Source: Nocardia altamirensis NBRC 108246 (GTDB lineage Bacteria > Actinomycetota > Actinomycetes > Mycobacteriales > Mycobacteriaceae). Taken from it: a stretch of 64,000 nucleotides of DNA. Below the pieces are notes generated by a model. That model did not search any database. It was not told where the DNA came from and saw only the letters and a list, made by a program, of their open reading frames with translations. Position 1 is the stretch's first letter. Each line of letters begins with the position of its first letter. Shown here piece after piece: positions 58,823 to 64,000 of the stretch. The translations under genes and the position numbers were made by a program. The stretch lies in NCBI RefSeq assembly GCF_001612685.1, contig NZ_BDAY01000014.1, positions 145,196 to 209,195 of the forward strand, read 5' to 3'.

Positions 58823-59880
58823 TGACTCTGGTCGAGATGGGGATACCTGCCGTGCGTTCCGGGCGTCCCTCGCTCGACGGGCGCCCGGACACGCCGTTCC
58901 TGCTCGACCGATTCGGGCGAGTCGCCCGCGATCTCCGCGTCTCGATCACCGAGAAGTGTTCGCTGCGCTGTACCTACTGCATGCCGGAAGAAGGCCTGCC
59001 GCCGATACCGCAGCACGAATTGCTGAGTGTCGACGAGATCGTCCGCCTGGTCCGCCTCGCGGTGCGCGAGCTCGGGGTGCAGGAGGTCCGGTTCACCGGC
59101 GGTGAGCCGTTGATGCGGCGCGATCTCGAAAAGATCATCGCGGGCTGTCACGAGCAGGTGCCGGACACGCCACTGGCGATGACGACCAACGGCGTCGGGC
59201 TCGCGCACCGCGCGAACGCGCTGGCCGCCGCCGGACTGCACCGGGTGAACGTTTCGCTGGACACCGTCGACCGCGCCGCGTTCGCCAGGCTGACCCGCCG
59301 CGACCGGCTCGATTCCGCGCTGGCAGGCATCCGCGCCGCCCGCGACGCAGGCCTGGCCCCGGTCAAGGTGAACGCCGTGCTGATGCGCGAAACCCTCTCC
59401 GGCGCATCGGATCTGCTCCAGTGGTGCCTGGACGAGGCGTGCGAGCTGCGGTTCATCGAGGAGATGCCGCTCGATGCCGACCACGAGTGGGCGCGCACCA
59501 ACATGGTCACCGCCGCCGAACTGCTCGATGTGCTCGGCACGCGCTTCGACCTCACCGCGGCGGGCCGGTCCGACCCTTCGGCCCCGGCCGAGACGTGGCT
59601 GGTGAACGGCGGCCCCGCGACCGTCGGCATCATCGCCTCGGTGACCCGCAAGTTCTGCGACACCTGCGACCGCACCCGGCTCACCGCCGACGGCATGCTG
59701 CGCTCCTGCCTGTTCAGCGACCAGGAGTACGACCTGCGCCAGGTACTGCGGTCCGGCGCCGACGACGCCGAACTCGCCACGCTGTGGCGCGGTGCGATGT
59801 GGAACAAGTGGGCAGGTCACGGCATCGACGCCGAGGGCTTCGTGCCGCCGGAACGCACGATGGGAGCCATCGGTGGTTGA
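58822..59880 (+). CDS. moaA: GTP 3',8-cyclase MoaA
   Basis: 352 residues. Radical-SAM cluster KCSLRCTYC (Cys46, Cys50, Cys53) and C-terminal cluster [19 protein letters not shown] for GTP binding. [18 protein letters not shown] and [14 protein letters not shown] are standard. The C-terminus ends with the conserved double glycine (IGG), which is needed for activity. It makes the first intermediate of molybdenum cofactor from GTP. It overlaps the downstream moaD start. Confidence 0.96.
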   Translation: MTLVEMGIPAVRSGRPSLDGRPDTPFLLDRFGRVARDLRVSITEKCSLRCTYCMPEEGLPPIPQHELLSVDEIVRLVRLAVRELGVQEVRFTGGEPLMRRDLEKIIAGCHEQVPDTPLAMTTNGVGLAHRANALAAAGLHRVNVSLDTVDRAAFARLTRRDRLDSALAGIRAARDAGLAPVKVNAVLMRETLSGASDLLQWCLDEACELRFIEEMPLDADHEWARTNMVTAAELLDVLGTRFDLTAAGRSDPSAPAETWLVNGGPATVGIIASVTRKFCDTCDRTRLTADGMLRSCLFSDQEYDLRQVLRSGADDAELATLWRGAMWNKWAGHGIDAEGFVPPERTMGAIGG

Positions 59881-60115
59881 GATCCGCTACTTCGCCGCGA
59901 TCGCCGACGCGGTCGGCAAGGATCGGGAAACGCTCGACTTCCCGGTCGGCGCCACCGTCGCCGACCTGCGCTCCACTCTGTCCGCCTCGTACGGTCCCGG
60001 CCTCGACAAGATGCTGTCGGTCTGCGCGTATCTGGTCGGCGACGAACTCACCAGGGACCCGCACGCCGCGCTGACACCGCGGGTCGATGTATTGCCCCCG
60101 TTCGCCGGCGGCTGA
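59873..60115 (+). CDS. moaD: Molybdopterin synthase small subunit MoaD
   Basis: 80 residues from GTG 59873, which overlaps the moaA stop by eight bases. Ubiquitin-like fold: [37 protein letters not shown] and VLPPFAGG, the C-terminal Gly-Gly that is thiocarboxylated and carries the sulfur to MoaE. It was not flagged by frame length alone because it overlaps a longer out-of-frame reading. Confidence 0.92.
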   Translation: MVEIRYFAAIADAVGKDRETLDFPVGATVADLRSTLSASYGPGLDKMLSVCAYLVGDELTRDPHAALTPRVDVLPPFAGG

Positions 60116-60147
60116 GCGGTCCGTCCGGCCGATGTAGGGATCGCGGT

Positions 60148-60174
60148 GCGGTGTTCGTCGCCTGAATAGAGGGG
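60148..60174 (+). promoter_or_regulatory. ECF promoter-like motif upstream of the first YCII gene
   Basis: GCGGTGTTCGTCG-C-CTG occurs 36 bases upstream of this gene and again at 61071 before the second YCII gene with one change in the shared part. Identical bases in otherwise different intergenic regions point to a common promoter. The likely user is the ECF42-type sigma factor encoded just downstream. Confidence 0.6.
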
Positions 60175-60209
60175 TACCAGACCCTTCGAAAGAAGGAAGG
60201 ATGGCGATC

Positions 60210-60923
60210 ATGCACTACTTGGCGACATTGGTCGGCGCGACGGACGCGCCGTACGCCGAACCGGGAACACCGGAGTTCGAGGCCGAGGTAGCGAGGTACG
60301 CGGCCTTCGAGGCGAAGGCAGGCGCCGCGATCGCGGGCGGCGTTGTCCTGCATCCGGCGGACACCGCGGTCGAGGTCAGGCACACCGGCGGTCGGCTGCT
60401 GCTGAGCAACGGACCATTCGTCGAGCACACCGAGGTGGTCGGCGGATTCATCGTGTTCGACTGCGCTGACCTCGACGATGCCATCGAGCTCGCCCGCCAT
60501 GCCCCCGCCGCGGAAGACGGTGCGGTCGAACTGCGGCCGATGGTCCAGTGGGCGCCGCACGACGAGCCAGGCCCGGACTGGTGGCTCGCGCTGCTCTGGG
60601 AGGCGCCGGGTGCGGTGATCGCGCCGGATTCGCCGGAGTGGGATGCCGCGGTCGCCCTGCATCAGCGGTTCGGCGAGGAGTTCGGCGCGGCCATTCGCGG
60701 CGGCGGCGCGGTGCAGCCGCCGACGACCGCGACCACCGTGCGGGTGCGGTCCGGGCAGTTGACGCTCACCGATGGGCCGTTCGCCGAGTCGGCCGATGTC
60801 ATCGATGGCCTGTACCTGTTCGTCGCGCCGGATCAGGCCGCGGCGACCGAGATCGCGGCACGGATTCCGTGTGGCGAGAAGGGCCACGTGGAGCTGCGTC
60901 AGGTTGTCGAACTCGACGCATGA
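60210..60923 (+). CDS. YCII-domain (DGPF-type) protein, first copy
   Basis: 237 residues from ATG 60210 (ATG 60201 possible); AGAAGGAAGG lies upstream. It holds two consecutive YCII-like domains: MHYLATLVGATDAPYAEPGT with LLLSNGPFVEHTEVVGGF, and then RSGQLTLTDGPFAESADVID. The TDGPF-type motif is the hallmark of DGPF/YCII proteins, often associated with ECF sigma factors. The role of these ferredoxin-like proteins is unclear. A paralogue of the same length is 212 bases downstream. Confidence 0.88.
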   Translation: MHYLATLVGATDAPYAEPGTPEFEAEVARYAAFEAKAGAAIAGGVVLHPADTAVEVRHTGGRLLLSNGPFVEHTEVVGGFIVFDCADLDDAIELARHAPAAEDGAVELRPMVQWAPHDEPGPDWWLALLWEAPGAVIAPDSPEWDAAVALHQRFGEEFGAAIRGGGAVQPPTTATTVRVRSGQLTLTDGPFAESADVIDGLYLFVAPDQAAATEIAARIPCGEKGHVELRQVVELDA

Positions 60924-60961
60924 CAGCAGGGGCCCGGCCGGGCTCGACGGACTCCGTCGCC

Positions 60962-61005
60962 GAACCCGGGCGGGCCCTGTGTCGAACTCGGGCGGGCCCT
61001 GTGTC
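60962..61005. repeat. 22-bp tandem duplication between the YCII genes
   Basis: GAAC(C/T)CGGGCGGGCCCTGTG and two further bases occur twice in a row (60962-60983, 60984-61005) with one mismatch. The unit contains GGGC-GGGCCC. It may be a recent duplication in the region before the second gene's promoter. Confidence 0.6.
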
Positions 61006-61070
61006 GTTCGCACCGCCTCGTCTGTGCGGGACGAGTAGAAATTGTGCACAGCGGGTGTAGAAAAACCCAC

Positions 61071-61097
61071 GCGGTGTTCGTCGTCTGGGTAGGGAAG
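61071..61097 (+). promoter_or_regulatory. ECF promoter-like motif upstream of the second YCII gene
   Basis: GCGGTGTTCGTCG-T-CTG matches the motif at 60148 and lies at about the same distance (38 bases) from the second YCII gene start. Confidence 0.6.
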
Positions 61098-61134
61098 GGT
61101 ATCGGGCCCGTCCATTCGAGGAAGGTTGGCGACC

Positions 61135-61848
61135 ATGCACTACTTGGCCACGATTGTCAGCGGCGAGACGGAACAGGCCATGACGCCTGGCACGCCGGAG
61201 TTCGGCGCGGGCCTCGCGAAATACGCGCAGTTCCAGGAGCAGGCGGGCGCGGCGATCGCGGGTGGCGCGGCGCTGTATCCGTCAGCCACCGCGATCAACG
61301 TGCAGCGCATGGGTGACGAAACGCTCGTCACCGATGGGCCGTTCACCGAACTCAACGAGGTGGTCACCGGCTTCTATGTGCTGGACTGCCAGAGCATGGA
61401 CGAGGCCGTCGAGCTGGCCGGGAAGATTCCGGCGGCGTCGAAGGGGTCGGTGGAGGTGCGGCCGATGGTGATGTGGATGCCGCATTCGACGCCCGGTGCC
61501 GACTGGTGGACCGCGCTGCTGTGGTCGCCGCAGGGCGAGCTGTTCGCGCCGGAGTCCGCCGAGTGGCAGTCGATGGCCGTTGCACATCAACAGTTCGCGG
61601 AGCGGGTCGGTGCAGCGATCAAGGCCGGTGGAGCGCTGCACCCGCCGGAGACGGCGCGCATCGTCCGCGAGCGCGACGGTCGGTTGTTGCTGACCGACGG
61701 TCCGTACATCGAGGGCGCCGAGGTGATCGACGGTCTCTACGTGTTCACCGCGGCGAACGCGGCGCAGGCCACCGAGATCGTGCGCCAGATTCCGCGGGGA
61801 GAGAAGGGGCGCACCGAGCTTCGCCAGATCGTCGACGTGGGTTTCTGA
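61135..61848 (+). CDS. YCII-domain (DGPF-type) protein, second copy
   Basis: 237 residues from ATG 61135 (TTG 61126 possible), AGGAAGG upstream. Same two-domain layout as the first copy: MHYLATIVSGETEQAMTPGT, LVTDGPFTELNEVVTGFYVL and LLLTDGPYIEGAEVIDGLYV. It is a tandem paralogue and is followed after two bases by the sigma-factor gene, so they are probably co-transcribed and translationally linked. Confidence 0.9.
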   Translation: MHYLATIVSGETEQAMTPGTPEFGAGLAKYAQFQEQAGAAIAGGAALYPSATAINVQRMGDETLVTDGPFTELNEVVTGFYVLDCQSMDEAVELAGKIPAASKGSVEVRPMVMWMPHSTPGADWWTALLWSPQGELFAPESAEWQSMAVAHQQFAERVGAAIKAGGALHPPETARIVRERDGRLLLTDGPYIEGAEVIDGLYVFTAANAAQATEIVRQIPRGEKGRTELRQIVDVGF

Positions 61849-61850
61849 TC

Positions 61851-63107
61851 GTGCGTGGCGGCCGGGGCGAGGCGATCGACGGGATCTACCGTGCCGAATT
61901 CGGTCGCGCCCTGGCCACCGTCGCCCGGCTGGTCGGCGATATCGGCCTGGCCGAGGACGCGGTGCACGAGGCGTTCGCCGACGCGCTGCGCAGTTGGCCG
62001 GACCGCGGACTGCCGTCGAATCCCGGCGCCTGGATCACCACCGCGGCGCGCAATCGCGCCTTGGACCGGTTGCGGCGCGAATCGGCCAGGGGCGCCAAAG
62101 AACAGGACGCCGTCCTGCTGACCGTGCCGAACGAGGAGCCCGAGGTGACGCCGGTACCCGACGATCAACTGCGCATGATCTTCACCTGCTGCCATCCCGC
62201 GCTGTCCATCGAGTCGCAGGTCGCTTTGACGTTGCGACTGGTGTGTGGATTGCGGACCATCGAGATCGCCAGAGCGTTCCTGCAACCGGAACACACTGTG
62301 GCGCAACGCCTCACCCGGGCGAAGGCGAAGATTCGGGCCGCGGGCATCCCGCTGCGGGTGCCGCCGGCCCACCTGTTGCCCGAGCGGGTACCAGCGGTGC
62401 TTGCGTGCGTGTATCTGGTGTTCACGGAAGGGTATTCCGCGACCTCGGGGTCCACCGCCATTCGAGACGAGTTGTGTGACGAAGCAATTCGCCTCGGCAA
62501 GCTGCTCTGTGCGCTGCTGCCCGAGGAGCCGGAGGCGCGAGCCCTGCTCGCCCTGATGCTGCTCAACGACAGCAGGCGAGGCCAACGGCGTTGTGCGGAC
62601 GGCGAATTGGTGCCGATCGAGGACCAGGACCGCACCGGCTGGAACCGCGCCGAGATCGAGTCCGGTCTGCGCTGCCTGATCTCGGCGGCCGCGGACGGCG
62701 TCGGACCGTACCTGATCCAGGCGCGCATCGCCGCCGCCCACGCCACGGCGCGCACCTGGGCGGAAACAGACTGGGGTGCCATCGTTTCCGCCTACGACGA
62801 GCTGCGAACCCACTCCAGCTCGCCGGTGATCGTGGTGAACCGCGCCATCGCCGTCGGCTTTCTGCACGGCTTCGGCGCGGGGCTCGCCGCCCTGGACGAG
62901 GTCGCTGACCATCCACGTTTAGCCGCCTCCCATCTCGTCCCCGCCGCCCGTGCCGATCTGCTGCGGCGGGCAGGCCGGTACGCGGAGTCCGCGACGCAGT
63001 ACCGCGATGCGCTGGGCCGAGCGAGCAACGAGCAGGTGCTCCAGTTCCTGGCGAGTCGTCTTGCCCAGGTGGAAGCCGCTGCGGAGCAGGATATCACGCA
63101 ACCATAG
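61851..63107 (+). CDS. ECF42-type RNA polymerase sigma factor with long C-terminal domain
   Basis: 418 residues from GTG 61851. Sigma region 2: GLAEDAVHEAFADALRSWPD and WITTAARNRALDRLRRESAR; region 4: TLRLVCGLRTIEIARAFLQP then HTVAQRLTRAKAKI. About 220 residues of C-terminal domain follow (VYLVFTEGYSATSGS, ALLALMLLNDSRR, AIVSAYDELRTHSSSPVIVV), typical of ECF42, where this extension replaces an anti-sigma factor. ECF42 genes are generally linked to DGPF/YCII genes, as here. It probably transcribes the two YCII genes and itself. Confidence 0.92.
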   Translation: MRGGRGEAIDGIYRAEFGRALATVARLVGDIGLAEDAVHEAFADALRSWPDRGLPSNPGAWITTAARNRALDRLRRESARGAKEQDAVLLTVPNEEPEVTPVPDDQLRMIFTCCHPALSIESQVALTLRLVCGLRTIEIARAFLQPEHTVAQRLTRAKAKIRAAGIPLRVPPAHLLPERVPAVLACVYLVFTEGYSATSGSTAIRDELCDEAIRLGKLLCALLPEEPEARALLALMLLNDSRRGQRRCADGELVPIEDQDRTGWNRAEIESGLRCLISAAADGVGPYLIQARIAAAHATARTWAETDWGAIVSAYDELRTHSSSPVIVVNRAIAVGFLHGFGAGLAALDEVADHPRLAASHLVPAARADLLRRAGRYAESATQYRDALGRASNEQVLQFLASRLAQVEAAAEQDITQP

Positions 63108-63163
63108 ATACATGCGCACTTCGCTATGTATGGTGGCGGCGACACAAGGAAAGGGGAGTGCTG

Positions 63164-63766
63164 ATGGCTGTCAGCGCACTGATTTTGTCGCTCATTTTCG
63201 CCGCGGCGGCGTTCGGTTGGCGGACGTGGTGGCAGTGGCACCGCACCGGAACGACCGGATTCCACGGCATCTCCGGACGGCCTGGCTCACTGGAGTGGCT
63301 GGTCGGCGTTGGGTTGGTCGTTGTGCTCGTCGTCGAGCTCGCCGCGCCGATCCTGCAACTGGCCGGGGTGGTGGCGCCGATTCCGTTGCTGGACAGGCCG
63401 ATCGTGCAGTGGTCCGGGCTCATCGTCGCACTCGCGGGAATCGGCGGCACGCTCTACGCCCAGCATGCGATGGGCGAGTCCTGGCGGATCGGCGTCGACA
63501 AAGCCGAACACACCACTCTGGTGCGCTCCGGCATCTTCGGCTTGGTCCGCAACCCGATCTTCACAGGCATGTTCGTCTTCGCCGCCGGCGTCACCGCCAT
63601 GGCCCCCAATCCCGTTGCGGTACTGGGTTTCCTGCTACTCGTTACGGTGATAGAGCTCCAGGTGCGGATCGTCGAGGAACCATACCTGCGCGCAGAACAC
63701 GGCGACGACTACCGCAGCTACGCCGCCGAGGTCGGCCGGTTCGTGCCCGCGGTCGGCCGGGGTTAG
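63164..63766 (+). CDS. Isoprenylcysteine/phospholipid methyltransferase-like membrane protein (ICMT family)
   Basis: 200 residues from ATG 63164, AAGGGGAG upstream. Four to five helices; the family signature is SGIFGLVRNPIFTGMFVFA followed by RIVEEPYLRAEHGDDYRSY, where the RNP(x)Y/F motif and EE are the S-adenosylmethionine site. Members methylate lipids or isoprenylated cysteine analogues at the membrane. The substrate is unknown in bacteria. Confidence 0.85.
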   Translation: MAVSALILSLIFAAAAFGWRTWWQWHRTGTTGFHGISGRPGSLEWLVGVGLVVVLVVELAAPILQLAGVVAPIPLLDRPIVQWSGLIVALAGIGGTLYAQHAMGESWRIGVDKAEHTTLVRSGIFGLVRNPIFTGMFVFAAGVTAMAPNPVAVLGFLLLVTVIELQVRIVEEPYLRAEHGDDYRSYAAEVGRFVPAVGRG

Positions 63767-63866
63767 GCCTGGTGTTGGGAGTTGAGAGAAGTGGTTGCTG
63801 AGCTAGTTGGTGTGGGGAGCAGGGCGTTCAGCTGGTTGGTGCGGGGAGAAGGCCGCGAGCCTCGCA

Positions 63867-63982
63867 TCGGCGGGAGAGAAGTGGTTGCCCAGCCTTGTTG
63901 ACGGGAGAGAAATGGTTGTTGCCCCATCGACGGGAGTGAAATGGTTGTTGCCCCATCGACGGGAGTCAAATGGTTGCAACAC
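63867..63982. repeat. 29-bp tandem repeat array at the window end
   Basis: A 29-base unit of the form CGACGGGAGTGAAATGGTTG followed by TTGCCCCAT is seen at 63899-63927, 63928-63956 and, incompletely, from 63957, with a more diverged unit at 63867-63898. No spacers separate them, so it is not CRISPR. Between 63767 and 63866 a looser GAGAAGTGGTTG motif recurs. No gene is supported in 63767-64000. Confidence 0.75.
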
Positions 63983-64000
63983 ACCGCGCGACACCCACCA

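Noticed and set aside
63867..63982. CRISPR array
   Set aside because: The 29-bp units are directly adjacent with no unique spacers and no cas genes are in the window.

Overview
The window is high-GC actinobacterial DNA, most probably from Nocardia or a close mycolic-acid-containing relative. The evidence is the codon bias, frequent GTG/TTG starts with 4-base GTGA/ATGA overlaps, a glnA4-amidotransferase-aldC-SDR block in the same order as Mycobacterium tuberculosis Rv2860c-Rv2857c, an Ami1-type amidase, a QsdR-type regulator and an ECF42-type sigma factor with YCII genes. The genus is inferred; no rRNA or tRNA gene was seen.

Layout. 1-5.4 kb: the start of a thiolase gene behind a 29-bp palindrome; an Rpn-like PD-(D/E)XK gene with a duplicated 3' tail; then a molybdate regulator and modABC. 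5.4-12 kb: a PucR/CdaR-type regulator divergent from a LIP-family lipase, and a P-loop NTPase paired with a membrane-anchored periplasmic-binding-type protein. 12-16.3 kb: the glnA4-like operon. 16.5-18.4 kb: three small secreted proteins, each behind a near-identical 44-bp element and followed by related hairpins. 18.6-27.3 kb: NmrA-like reductase, two-component system, Lnt-like acyltransferase, ProP-like transporter, two DoxX genes, MarR and TetR regulators.

27.3-42.4 kb is the most notable region. A seven-gene, translationally coupled minus-strand operon encodes a fully reducing type I polyketide synthase without thioesterase, a serine-palmitoyltransferase/AONS-type PLP enzyme, homologues of UnbV, UnbU and UnbL (conserved but unexplained proteins of enediyne clusters), a flavin reductase, and a reductase with 3-ketodihydrosphingosine reductase hallmarks. 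PKS, then oxoamine synthase, then ketosphinganine-type reductase is the logic used by fungi for fumonisin-like sphingoid bases. I infer a bacterial polyketide-derived sphingoid (1-amino-2-alcohol) or related lipid, coupled to a UnbU/V/L membrane redox module. Upstream lie a 22-bp-period direct-repeat array (SARP-like geometry), a SnoaL-like protein and a TetR regulator.

43-54 kb: thioesterase, efflux transporter, a short Rho paralogue, secreted proteins, an ECF sigma factor, and a QsdR-type regulon. The regulon has five 24-bp palindromes of the form GAGACA-N12-TGTCTC, controlling an HD-domain gene, the regulator itself and a decayed HD-domain gene. Ami1-like amidase and a CobW-type metallochaperone follow. 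55.9-60.1 kb holds molybdenum-cofactor genes (moaE, a moaC-moaB fusion, moeA; divergent moaA-moaD), matching the modABC locus. 60.1-63.1 kb is a pair of YCII-protein genes with a shared promoter-like motif and their ECF42-type sigma factor. The window ends in an ICMT-like methyltransferase gene and a 29-bp tandem repeat.
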